Position numbers and translations under genes: made by a program | NCBI GenBank assembly: GCA_902552755.1 | Contig: CACDHV010000008.1 | Coordinates: 1 to 48,955, forward strand | DNA length: 48,955 nt | From: an uncultured Pelagibacteraceae bacterium | GTDB lineage: Bacteria; Pseudomonadota; Alphaproteobacteria; Pelagibacterales; Pelagibacteraceae | Reading direction: 5' to 3' | The notes under the pieces: model-generated | What the model was told of the DNA's origin: nothing | The model's database searches: none | Seen by the model: the letters and a program-made list of their open reading frames with translations, nothing else | Part shown: positions 16,801 to 24,953 of the stretch, in pieces | How positions within the stretch are numbered: the first letter of the stretch is position 1 | Layout of the letters: every line of letters starts with the position of its first letter

Positions 16801-17927
16801 GATCTGTAAATTTTTCCCAAGTAGTTTTCAAGAAATGTTTCATTTTTTGTAAGATATTTTAAAATTTTATTTCTAATAAAAACATTAATTGGATTTGATA
16901 AGTGAAACGAAAAATGGTTTAACTTTGATTTATTGTTAATAGAAGAAATACAACGTATCCGTTCTTGATAGAACTCATTTGTACCACTCAAAATACTTTT
17001 TAATACATCGTTTGCAGTTTCAATGCTTTGGGAAGCTCCTTGAGCAAATGAAGGAGGAAAAGTGAATAAAGCATCGCCTGACAAAAAAATATTTTTTTTA
17101 TTTAGACTTGGAAATTCGCTGCTAACGTGAACAGGAAATGATTTCAGTTCACTTAAATTTTCTGAACTTATTTGCGATGTTTTTTGTAAACCTGATAATA
17201 GCGATGCTAAAAATTCTTCAGATTTGAATAAATCCTGATTTTGCAATTCATCTGGGGATAATTTTTTTTTTATAATAGCTACAAAATTGTATTCATTATT
17301 TTGATTTACAGGGTAGATCACATAGTGACTATTTGATCCCATATATATTGAAATATCAGTACCATAATCACCTTTTAATTTACCTCGTAATGCAACATTA
17401 AGATTATATTTTGGATATATGTTTTCATTAAAAATTAGTGACCTCGTTTTTGAAAAAATACCGTCCGAAATAATTAAATAATCGAATTCTTCATTTTTAT
17501 TATCTTCAAAAAAAATTCTGATACCATTAGAATTATCTACTTTTTTTATATTTGAATTAAATTTTATTTTTTCTTGTGGGATGTTTTGAAATAAGAATTT
17601 TAATAATGTTGATCTTTTTAAGGTAGTGTATCTATTAGAGTAATCATTAAATTGTGTGAGGTCTATATCGCAAATTTTTTTTGAGTTATTTGCTTGTATG
17701 AAATTCACTTTTGAGGGAAAACTGACCTCAGAAACGGATATATTTTTAAATCCAATACTATTTAATAATTTTATACTATTTACTGATAATTGAATTCCAT
17801 AACCTTCAAGGAAATTATAATCATCTTTTTTTTCAAATATTTTATATTCAAAATCTTTTTGATTATTTAATAAATTTGCAAAATATAAGCCTGATATTCC
17901 TCCACCAATGATTGCAATTTTTTTCAT
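16797..17927 (-). CDS. FAD-dependent aromatic-ring/ubiquinone-type monooxygenase
   Basis: Class A flavoprotein hydroxylase of 376 residues. The N-terminal Rossmann motif is IAIIGGGISGLYFANLL, the mid DG motif DYLIISDGIFSKTRS, and the GD motif LSGDALFTFPPSFAQGASQSIETANDV. It resembles UbiH/salicylate hydroxylase-like proteins; in alphaproteobacteria such genes can hydroxylate ubiquinone precursors. The window also contains ubiA, but the substrate cannot be fixed from sequence. It follows mutY by 4 bp on the minus strand, so it is probably co-transcribed. Confidence 0.82.
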   Translation of the reverse strand: MKKIAIIGGGISGLYFANLLNNQKDFEYKIFEKKDDYNFLEGYGIQLSVNSIKLLNSIGFKNISVSEVSFPSKVNFIQANNSKKICDIDLTQFNDYSNRYTTLKRSTLLKFLFQNIPQEKIKFNSNIKKVDNSNGIRIFFEDNKNEEFDYLIISDGIFSKTRSLIFNENIYPKYNLNVALRGKLKGDYGTDISIYMGSNSHYVIYPVNQNNEYNFVAIIKKKLSPDELQNQDLFKSEEFLASLLSGLQKTSQISSENLSELKSFPVHVSSEFPSLNKKNIFLSGDALFTFPPSFAQGASQSIETANDVLKSILSGTNEFYQERIRCISSINNKSKLNHFSFHLSNPINVFIRNKILKYLTKNETFLENYLGKIYRS

Positions 17928-17931
17928 TAAT

Positions 17932-18918
17932 TTATTTAATACTATTAAGTATTTTCTTTGTAAACGAAGGTAAAGTCCAATTACTTAAATCTTTAACATT
18001 AATAAAAAATCCATCACTATTTTCTGGTAAATTATTTTTCATATTAATTGCAATTCTCATGTCGATATTTGACATTTTTATATTGATTCTTTTTCCTACA
18101 TGATTTTTAAATTTTGTCTTAGGTATCTCATTCATAGGGAATATAGGCATATCTTTTAAAAAGTTAAATTTTCTGTTTTTTAAAAGATAGTAATTATTCT
18201 TCTTATTTTGAAAAATATTTGCCTCAAAAAACTTTTGTTTATTAAATTTACTTATTTTGATTATTTTAAAGTCATTTTTTTTAAGGGATTTGCAATTGGT
18301 TGAGATGGGACATTGATCACAAAGTGGATGAGATGGTTTACAGATTAATGCACCTATTTCCATTATAGCTTGAGCATAATCACTAGCTCTTATTGTTTCT
18401 GCAAAAAAAATTTTTTTTTTATGTAAATTTTCCTTAGAAATTTCTTTTTCTTTTTTTAAATAAAATACCCTTTTTAAAACTCTTTCAACATTTCCATCTA
18501 AAGGAATTATTTTCTTATTGAATGCGATTGCCATAATTGCTTTAGATGTATAATCACCAATCCCAGGAAGAGATTTTAAATCTTCCTCATTTTTTGGAAG
18601 CTGCCCCTTAAATTCATTTATAATTTTTTTTGCTGTTTTTTTAAGATTTCTGGCTCTTGAATAATACCCTAATCCTTCCCAACATTTCATCAATTTATCA
18701 TCTCTAACTCTTGATAAACTTTTTAAATCTGGGATTTTAAAAATAAAGTTTTCAAAATAAGGTATTACGGTTTTAACTTGAGTTTGCTGCAACATAAATT
18801 CACTCACTAAAGTAAAGTATTCTTTTTGAACTCTAGAGACTTTTCTTCGCCAAGGTAGATCTCTCTTATTATTATCGTACCAATTTAAAATTTTATTTGG
18901 TATGTTTTGGCTTGTCAT
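17932..18918 (-). CDS. mutY: A/G-specific adenine glycosylase MutY
   Basis: Removes A mispaired with 8-oxoguanine. The catalytic Glu is in SEFMLQQTQVKTVIPYF, and the helix-hairpin-helix with catalytic Asp in LKSLPGIGDYTSKAIMAIAF...IPLDGNVERVL. The 4Fe-4S ligands are complete in CKPSHPLCDQCPISTNC (C-x6-C-x2-C-x5-C). The C-terminal NUDIX-like 8-oxoG recognition part is short and divergent. I chose ATG 18918 (MTSQNIPNKIL), 328 aa; the frame is open to 18963, but that extension is antisense to the next gene. Its start codon abuts the divergent start at 18919. Confidence 0.94.
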   Translation of the reverse strand: MTSQNIPNKILNWYDNNKRDLPWRRKVSRVQKEYFTLVSEFMLQQTQVKTVIPYFENFIFKIPDLKSLSRVRDDKLMKCWEGLGYYSRARNLKKTAKKIINEFKGQLPKNEEDLKSLPGIGDYTSKAIMAIAFNKKIIPLDGNVERVLKRVFYLKKEKEISKENLHKKKIFFAETIRASDYAQAIMEIGALICKPSHPLCDQCPISTNCKSLKKNDFKIIKISKFNKQKFFEANIFQNKKNNYYLLKNRKFNFLKDMPIFPMNEIPKTKFKNHVGKRINIKMSNIDMRIAINMKNNLPENSDGFFINVKDLSNWTLPSFTKKILNSIK

Positions 18919-19398
18919 ATGAATTTTAAATATAATACTAAGCAGAGAACTAAATCTGTTCAAGGACTAAGATCTTTTAAAGATACTTTGCCCCAAGAAG
19001 CAAAAAGAATATTGAATAAAAAAGGTAAAATTTATTCAAATACTTTGGATAATTGGAAATTTCTTGTCGGTAAGGAATTATTTAATGTTTCTTATCCAAG
19101 ATCATTTAAAAATTCTAAATTAAATGGAAGCTGTTTAAACATAATGGTCAAAAGAGGAAATGAAGTAGATCTTGAATACTCTAAAAAAGAAATAATAAAA
19201 AAAATGAATATATTTTTTGGTTATAATGTAGTTGACGACATAAAATTAAAGACTTTTGAGGGAGAATTTGAAAAAATTAAAGAGGAAAAAATAAATAATG
19301 CGACAAATAATAAAAATATTAAGAAGATTACCAATATTAAAAATGATAAAATAAAACATTCACTATTAGAATTAAATAAATTATTAAAATCGAGATGA
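18919..19398 (+). CDS. DUF721 (DciA-like) protein
   Basis: 159 residues. The core (about 40-115; WKFLVGKELFNVSYPRSF... LNIMVKRGNEVDLEYSKKEIIKKMNIFFG) matches the DUF721 fold found in DciA, a replicative helicase operator, and in shorter proteins of unknown role. The C-terminus is a Lys/Asn-rich tail. It lies between mutY and dsbA-smc, the usual alphaproteobacterial position for this family. The ATG at 18919 is chosen because 18907 would extend into mutY. A helicase-loading role is inference from DciA only. Confidence 0.75.
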   Translation: MNFKYNTKQRTKSVQGLRSFKDTLPQEAKRILNKKGKIYSNTLDNWKFLVGKELFNVSYPRSFKNSKLNGSCLNIMVKRGNEVDLEYSKKEIIKKMNIFFGYNVVDDIKLKTFEGEFEKIKEEKINNATNNKNIKKITNIKNDKIKHSLLELNKLLKSR

Positions 19399-19976
19399 AA
19401 AAAATATTTATACAAACTTTTATAATATCTTTAATTTTTGTAAGCATTTATGCAAAGGCAGATATTAAATCGATCACAGAGGGTGATGTAGATGCTAAAG
19501 TAAAACTAATAGTTTTTGAATCTTTAACATGTAGTCATTGTGCAGATTTCCATAAAAATGTTTATCCTAACTTAAAAACTGATTTTATAGATAAAGGTTT
19601 AATTTTAATCGAATTTAGAAATTTTCCATTAGATATGGCTGCATTTAATGCGTCTAAAATAGCTCATTGTAAGAATGATGGAAATTCAGAAATACTCCAT
19701 CATTTATATAAAAATCAAAGCAGCTGGGTAAGAGGAAGCACTATTGAAGATCTCAACAAAAATCTAAAGAAGGTAATTCAAGAATCAAATTTTAAATTAG
19801 ATTTTGATAAATGTATAGCAGACTCAAAAATTGAAGATTTTATTTTAGAAGACCGAATCAACGGGGCTAAAAACTACAAAATAGAGGCAACACCAACACT
19901 TATAATCAATGGTGAAAAGTTCGAAAATACATCCAACTATAAAAAATTAAAAAAATATATAGAAAAACTGATATAA
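19395..19976 (+). CDS. DsbA-family periplasmic thiol-disulfide protein
   Basis: 193 residues with an N-terminal signal peptide (MKKIFIQTFIISLIFVSIYAKA) and a thioredoxin-like active site CSHC in FESLTCSHCADFHKNVYP. An inserted helical segment is followed by the cis-Pro loop IEATPTLIINGEKF. This matches DsbA/BdbD-like oxidases or isomerases. No DsbB partner is visible in the window. The start overlaps the DUF721 gene by 4 bp and smc follows 8 bp later, so the three genes are likely one unit. Confidence 0.9.
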   Translation: MKKIFIQTFIISLIFVSIYAKADIKSITEGDVDAKVKLIVFESLTCSHCADFHKNVYPNLKTDFIDKGLILIEFRNFPLDMAAFNASKIAHCKNDGNSEILHHLYKNQSSWVRGSTIEDLNKNLKKVIQESNFKLDFDKCIADSKIEDFILEDRINGAKNYKIEATPTLIINGEKFENTSNYKKLKKYIEKLI

Positions 19977-19984
19977 GCAATTTA

Positions 19985-22558
19985 ATGGAGTTTAAAAAAA
20001 TCCAATTAAATGGCTTTAAGTCTTTCGCAGAGAAAACGAACTTTTTAATTGAAAAAGGCCTTACAGGAATTGTTGGTCCTAACGGTTGTGGCAAGTCAAA
20101 CATAGTTGAATCTCTCAGATGGTGTATGGGAGAGACTTCGGCAAAAAGCATGAGAGGGTCAGGGATGGAAGATGTTATATTTTCAGGCACATCAAATAAA
20201 CCTTCAAAAAATATTGCTGAAGTAGTTTTAAGCTTGAACAATGAAAATAAGGATGGACCACACCAATACAATGATCTAGAGGAAATAGAAATTAGAAGAA
20301 AGATTGAGAAAGATAAAGGATCAAAGTTCTACATAAACAACAAAGAAGTTAGAGCAAAAGATGCACAAATGTTTTTTGCAGATCTATCTACAGGGGCTCA
20401 TTCACCATCATTAATCAGTCAAGGTAGAATTGGAGCATTAGTTACTGCAAAACCATCTGATAGAAGAGCTATCCTAGAAGAAGCTGCTGGAATAGCTGGA
20501 TTGCATGTTAGAAGGCATGAGGCAGAAATTAGATTAGGAGCAGCAGAAAATAATTTAAAGAGAGCTGATGAACTTAGAAGACAACAAGAAAAACAATTGG
20601 CAAACCTAGAAAAACAAGCAGAGGAGGCTGCAAAGTATAAATTAATTTCTGAAGAAATTAAAAAAGTAGAGGCGGGGCTTTATTATTTAAGACTTATAGA
20701 AATTGATAAAGAAATTACTTTAGAAAATGAAGTGAATAATGAAGCGGATGGGAAAGTTGAGGAATTTAATAGACAAATTGATGACTTAGATAATAAAATT
20801 AAAAATGAAATTGAAAGAGTAGAGCCAATAAGACAAAAAAATATTGAAAATTTATCCAAGATTCAAAGGTTAAATCTTGAACTAAAGGCTTTAGATGAGG
20901 AAAGTACTAGAATAAATGAAGAGATAGACACAATAAAGAGTTCTATAAAAGTTATAGACGAAGACATAGATAGAGAAAAAAGCATTGTAATTGACGCAAA
21001 TTCTAACGAAAAAAGATTAAAAGAGGAAAGAAATATCCTAATTGATACAGATTCAAAATATTATGAGACAGAAAAACTCTCAAATCAAGACCTTGAAAAT
21101 TCTAAATCAAAATTAAAGAATGAACAAGACAGAATGGATGTGTTGTTGGAGAGTTTCAGTGCCGAGACATTAAAAAAATATAATGAAATTATTAGCAACA
21201 TAAAAAATCAAATCGAAGAAGTTAAAAAACTAGTTTCTGAAAATAGAAATCACCAGACAATAAAAATTTTAGATGAGTGTATAGTTAATTTGTCTTACTT
21301 AACTATGAAAGTAAAAGAAGTTGAAAATGACGATGTAATTTCAACTCTAACATCAAAAAGTGATCAAATAAAAAAATTACAGGACGATTATGCTGAAAAT
21401 TATAGTAAAAACCAAAACATAAAAAATGAGTCTGTCAAAAGAAAAGAGAGAATAAGTATAATTGATCAGGAATTTGAAAGCTGGCAAAATCTTTTAAGTA
21501 ATTCTGAAAAAATGGTAAATGAACTCAATGCGAGAAAGAGTAAGCTTGTAGATAAATTAAGTGATCTAGAAAAACAGCCAGAATTTCAAGCGGAAAAAAA
21601 AGGAAAGATTTCTGAAAACTTAAGAATTTCAGAAAATGAAAAAAATGAAAATGAAATTTTAGTTGAAAAAATTGATAATAATATTAAAGAAATTAGAGTT
21701 CAGTTAAGTAATACAAAAGAAAGTTCCATAGAAATTAGAGAAAAGAAAGCAAGCTCTGGAGCAACCATCGAAGGTTTGAATAAAAGAAGAAATGATCTTT
21801 TGGAAAGAGTTATGACAGAGTTGAATGTTGAAGAAGACAATATACTTGATTATTCAAATCTTGAAAAGCATGCTGGATTTCCTGACTTAGTTACTCAAGA
21901 AGAGTTACTAGATGAAAAAAAGAGGGAAAGAGAGAAACTTGGATCTGTTAATTTAAGAGCAGATGATGAAACTGAAAAATATAAAACTGAAATAAAAAAA
22001 ATGGAACAAGATAGACAAGATCTTGTTACAGCTATATTAAAATTAAAAGAAAGCATAACAGAACTTAATCAAAAGGGTCGAGAAAGATTGTTAGATGCTT
22101 TTGAGAGAGTGAGTAGAAAATTTAATGAAGTTTACACAAAATTATTTAATGGGGGTAGTGCTAAATTAGAACTAGTAGACTCTGACGATCCACTAGATGC
22201 TGGTTTGGAAATGCTAGTAAGTCCTCCTGGAAAAAGACTTCAGTCAATTACCCTGCTTTCAGGTGGTGAACAGGCTTTGACAGCATTATCCTTAGTATTT
22301 GCAGTATTTTTAACTAACCCCGCACCTATCTGTGTTCTAGATGAAGTAGACGCTCCACTAGATGATGCAAATGTAACAAGATTTTGTAATCTTTTAAATG
22401 AACTGACAAAGATTACTTCTACAAGATTTATAATAGTAACCCACCATGCGTTAACTATGTCAAAAATGGATAGATTATATGGAGTAACGATGCCAGAGAA
22501 AGGGATAAGTCAACTAGTTGCTGTTGACCTTCAAAAAGCCGAGAGTATGGTTGCTTAG
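19985..22558 (+). CDS. smc: Chromosome segregation SMC ATPase, short form without visible hinge
   Basis: Condensin-like ATPase that compacts and segregates chromosomes. Both head halves are complete: Walker A GPNGCGKSN (about 31-39), LISQGRIGALVTAKPSDRRAILEEAAGIAGL, signature LLSGGEQALTAL (about 757-768), and Walker B ICVLDEVDAPLDD (about 782-794). The protein is 857 residues against roughly 1150 for typical bacterial SMC. The arms are coiled coil (about 170-390 and 445-690), but between them I see only ~55 helical residues and none of the Gly-rich hinge domain. The gene lies in the expected mutY-DUF721-dsbA-smc order. No scpA or scpB is in the window. Confidence 0.93.
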   Translation: MEFKKIQLNGFKSFAEKTNFLIEKGLTGIVGPNGCGKSNIVESLRWCMGETSAKSMRGSGMEDVIFSGTSNKPSKNIAEVVLSLNNENKDGPHQYNDLEEIEIRRKIEKDKGSKFYINNKEVRAKDAQMFFADLSTGAHSPSLISQGRIGALVTAKPSDRRAILEEAAGIAGLHVRRHEAEIRLGAAENNLKRADELRRQQEKQLANLEKQAEEAAKYKLISEEIKKVEAGLYYLRLIEIDKEITLENEVNNEADGKVEEFNRQIDDLDNKIKNEIERVEPIRQKNIENLSKIQRLNLELKALDEESTRINEEIDTIKSSIKVIDEDIDREKSIVIDANSNEKRLKEERNILIDTDSKYYETEKLSNQDLENSKSKLKNEQDRMDVLLESFSAETLKKYNEIISNIKNQIEEVKKLVSENRNHQTIKILDECIVNLSYLTMKVKEVENDDVISTLTSKSDQIKKLQDDYAENYSKNQNIKNESVKRKERISIIDQEFESWQNLLSNSEKMVNELNARKSKLVDKLSDLEKQPEFQAEKKGKISENLRISENEKNENEILVEKIDNNIKEIRVQLSNTKESSIEIREKKASSGATIEGLNKRRNDLLERVMTELNVEEDNILDYSNLEKHAGFPDLVTQEELLDEKKREREKLGSVNLRADDETEKYKTEIKKMEQDRQDLVTAILKLKESITELNQKGRERLLDAFERVSRKFNEVYTKLFNGGSAKLELVDSDDPLDAGLEMLVSPPGKRLQSITLLSGGEQALTALSLVFAVFLTNPAPICVLDEVDAPLDDANVTRFCNLLNELTKITSTRFIIVTHHALTMSKMDRLYGVTMPEKGISQLVAVDLQKAESMVA

Positions 22559-22562
22559 GCTA

Positions 22563-22841
22563 ATGGAAGAGGAAGATTTTAAAACTCGCCTTAAAAGTGC
22601 AAAAAATAGAGCAAAATCCAAATATTTTGAAAGTAAAGAGCCGTCATCATCTGGAATGGGTCATGCTTTTAAGATGAGCACTGAATTAGTTGCAGCAGTA
22701 GCTGTTGGGACAATTATTGGGTTTATTTTAGACAATTGGTTTGGTACTAAGCCATGGTTAATTTTAATATTTTTTTTTGTAGGAGTAATTGCAGGAATTA
22801 TGAATGTGATTAAATCAGCAAAAAAAATGCAAAAAAAATAA
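22563..22841 (+). CDS. atpI: ATP synthase protein I (AtpI)
   Basis: Small membrane protein that helps c-ring assembly or Mg transport for F-type ATP synthase; 92 residues. ATG 22563 is chosen because the frame upstream is inside smc. A charged N-terminus (about 1-35) precedes two helices (about 40-60 and 65-85): SSGMGHAFKMSTELVAAVAV...IGFILDNWFGTKPWLILIFFFVGVIAGIMNVIK, the typical AtpI pattern. It starts 4 bp after smc and precedes atpB by 9 bp, heading the Fo gene set. Confidence 0.88.
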   Translation: MEEEDFKTRLKSAKNRAKSKYFESKEPSSSGMGHAFKMSTELVAAVAVGTIIGFILDNWFGTKPWLILIFFFVGVIAGIMNVIKSAKKMQKK

Positions 22842-22850
22842 GAGAACATA

Positions 22851-23585
22851 ATGGCATCAAATCCAATGTACCAATTCAATGTTTATAGAATTGGTCCGGA
22901 AATTAAATTAGGCTCAGTCGATATCTCTTTTACTAATGCAAGTTTGTTCATGGTGATTAGTTCTTTAGCTATTTTGATAATTTTTAATCTAGGAGCGAAG
23001 AAAAAAACTCTAATACCTGATAAACTACAATTACTATCAGAACTAAGCTATTCCTTTGTCGCCAAAATGATTAGTGATACGGCAGGATCTAAAGCAAAAC
23101 CCTACTTTTCATTTATTTTCTCATTATTTATGTTTGTACTTTTTTGTAACATGTTTGGAATGATACCTTACGCATTTACAGTCACAAGTCATATCATAGT
23201 TACATTTATGCTTGCAGCATTTATTTTCGTTGGAGTTACAATTATTGGATTTATGAAACATGGATTGGGATATTTAAAGTTGTTTGTACCAAGTGGAGTT
23301 CCTATGGTTCTACTTCCACTAATAGTTGTTATTGAAATTATCTCATATTTAAGTAGACCTATTAGCTTATCGGTCAGACTATTTGCAAATATGATGGCTG
23401 GTCACACAATGATGAAGGTATTTGGAGGCTTTGTTATAAGTTTAGGAATTATAGGTGGGTGGCTTCCACTTAGTTTTTCGGTTGCACTTACAGGTTTGGA
23501 GATACTAGTTGCTTTTCTTCAAGCATATGTATTTGCAATTTTAACATGCATTTATTTAAATGATGCATTAAATCTACACCATTAA
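22851..23585 (+). CDS. atpB: ATP synthase Fo subunit a
   Basis: Proton-channel subunit next to the c-ring. The essential Arg lies in SLSVRLFANMMAGHTMMKVFGG, and the last helices carry SVALTGLEILVAFLQAYVFAILTCIYL. 244 residues with 5-6 hydrophobic helices, normal for alphaproteobacteria. It lies between atpI and atpE; the gap to atpE holds a strong Shine-Dalgarno. The F1 genes are not adjacent, as is usual in this class, where Fo and F1 operons are split. Confidence 0.97.
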   Translation: MASNPMYQFNVYRIGPEIKLGSVDISFTNASLFMVISSLAILIIFNLGAKKKTLIPDKLQLLSELSYSFVAKMISDTAGSKAKPYFSFIFSLFMFVLFCNMFGMIPYAFTVTSHIIVTFMLAAFIFVGVTIIGFMKHGLGYLKLFVPSGVPMVLLPLIVVIEIISYLSRPISLSVRLFANMMAGHTMMKVFGGFVISLGIIGGWLPLSFSVALTGLEILVAFLQAYVFAILTCIYLNDALNLHH

Positions 23586-23592
23586 TAAAAAA

Positions 23593-23599
23593 AAGGAGG
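23593..23599 (+). promoter_or_regulatory. Strong Shine-Dalgarno of atpE
   Basis: AAGGAGG ends 4 bp before the atpE ATG. Most genes in this window have no recognisable ribosome site, so this near-perfect one stands out. It fits the need for many c subunits per enzyme. Confidence 0.8.
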
Positions 23600-23603
23600 A
23601 TAA

Positions 23604-23831
23604 ATGGAATTAGAAGCAGCAAAAATGATAGGAGCAGGATTAGCAGCTATCGCACTAGCAGGAGCGGGAGTTGGTATAGGAATTATCTTTGGTAATTACT
23701 TATCTGGTGCTATGAGAAATCCGTCTGCAGCTCAAAAACAATTCCCTAACTTGTTATTAGGATTTGCTTTAGCTGAAGCAACAGGATTGTTTGGCCTAGT
23801 GGTTGCGTTGATTATTTTATTTGCATTTTAG
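23604..23831 (+). CDS. atpE: ATP synthase Fo subunit c
   Basis: Ring-forming proteolipid of 75 residues with two hydrophobic helices and the polar loop MRNPSA. Helix 1 is Gly/Ala-rich (GAGLAAIALAGAGVGIGIIFG). Helix 2 carries the ion-binding Glu in GFALAEATGLFGLVVALI. The Gln of helix 1 and the Ser/Thr-after-Glu of Na-specific rings are absent, so proton specificity is expected. It is preceded by the strongest ribosome site in the window and followed 3 bp later by the b' gene. Confidence 0.97.
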   Translation: MELEAAKMIGAGLAAIALAGAGVGIGIIFGNYLSGAMRNPSAAQKQFPNLLLGFALAEATGLFGLVVALIILFAF

Positions 23832-23834
23832 TTA

Positions 23835-24422
23835 ATGTTAAAAAAAATAGTTATTTTGTTATTCGTTACATGCTTAGCATGTTTTAATACAGTATTTGCC
23901 GCTGAAAGTGGTGGTATGCCTCAACTTAATCCAGAGTTTTGGATTTCTCAAATCTTTTGGCTTATCATCACGTTTGGAATACTTTTTATTGTTTTAACTA
24001 AAGTTATATTGCCTAAGATTAGCGATAACTTAGAGACTAGAAAGTCACAAATACTTGAAAATATTGAGACAGCAGATAAGCAAAAAGAGGAAAGTCAAAA
24101 AAAAATTGACGAATATGAAAAGATTATTTTAGACAGCAAACTTAAAGCTAAAAGTTATTTTAATGAGGCTAGAGAAAAGATTTTGGATGATATTAATAAA
24201 AAAAGAGCTGCATTGGAGAAAGATCTTGATGAAGAAATAAATAAAGTAGAAAAGGAATTGTCAGATCTAAAGAGTGAGTCAGGAGAAAAAATAAATAAAA
24301 TAGCAGCTGAAACATCAGCTGAGTTAATAAAAGAGCTAATTGGTGAAGAAGTAAATAGTAGCAGCATAGCAGCAATTGTAGAAGACCAATCAAAAATAAA
24401 CAAAGTGGGAAAAAATGTTTGA
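23835..24422 (+). CDS. atpF': ATP synthase Fo subunit b'
   Basis: Peripheral-stalk subunit; alphaproteobacteria carry two different b subunits. 195 residues: a signal-like hydrophobic start (MLKKIVILLFVTCLACFNTVFA), a second helix (about 33-55, WISQIFWLIITFGILFIVLTKVILPKI), then a long charged coiled coil to the end. The extra N-terminal hydrophobic stretch is the usual mark of b' in this class. It follows atpE by 3 bp and overlaps the next b gene by 8 bp. Confidence 0.9.
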   Translation: MLKKIVILLFVTCLACFNTVFAAESGGMPQLNPEFWISQIFWLIITFGILFIVLTKVILPKISDNLETRKSQILENIETADKQKEESQKKIDEYEKIILDSKLKAKSYFNEAREKILDDINKKRAALEKDLDEEINKVEKELSDLKSESGEKINKIAAETSAELIKELIGEEVNSSSIAAIVEDQSKINKVGKNV

Positions 24423-24909
24423 TGCAACTTTTTGGGTAGCAATATCGTTTTTTATTTTTATAGGTCTATTGGTATATTTTAAAATACCTCAGAATATAAA
24501 TAATCTCCTTACAAAAATGATAGGAGATATAAAAAAAGAAATCGATGAAAGTGAAAAGTTAAGAGTTGAGTCAAAAAAACTATTAGATGAAGCTCAGGCT
24601 AAACTTAATTCTGCAGGAATGGAATCAAAAAAAATCCTTGATCAAGCTAAAACTGAATCTGAACAACTTGTTATAAGTATGAATGAAAAATTTCATAAAT
24701 CTTCTGAAATAAAGAAGAATTTAACACAAACAAAAATTAATCAGATGAAAGAGGGAGCAATTAAAGAAATCAAAGATACTTCTGTCAAAATTGCACTGGA
24801 GTCAGTGAAAAAAATTATAACATCTACTGTTGATAAATCTAAATTAGATAATCTGTTTGAAAAAAATCTTGAAGAAGTAAAGACTGAATTAAAAAAAATT
24901 AATTCATAA
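24415..24909 (+). CDS. atpF: ATP synthase Fo subunit b
   Basis: Second peripheral-stalk subunit, 164 residues. A single N-terminal helix (FDATFWVAISFFIFIGLLVYFKIP) is followed by a charged coiled coil (about 30-160) that reaches up to F1. It overlaps b' by 8 bp, giving the order a-c-b'-b. Last gene of the Fo set; a 44-bp gap follows before crtI, and I see no strong terminator in it. Confidence 0.92.
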   Translation: MFDATFWVAISFFIFIGLLVYFKIPQNINNLLTKMIGDIKKEIDESEKLRVESKKLLDEAQAKLNSAGMESKKILDQAKTESEQLVISMNEKFHKSSEIKKNLTQTKINQMKEGAIKEIKDTSVKIALESVKKIITSTVDKSKLDNLFEKNLEEVKTELKKINS

Positions 24910-24953
24910 CTAAATTACGTTACATTTTCTTAAAATAATATAAAATCCAAATT

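Noticed and set aside
24155..24442. Antisense frames over the b' subunit gene
   Set aside because: Low-complexity Leu/Ser/Phe translation caused by Lys/Glu-rich coiled-coil coding on the other strand.
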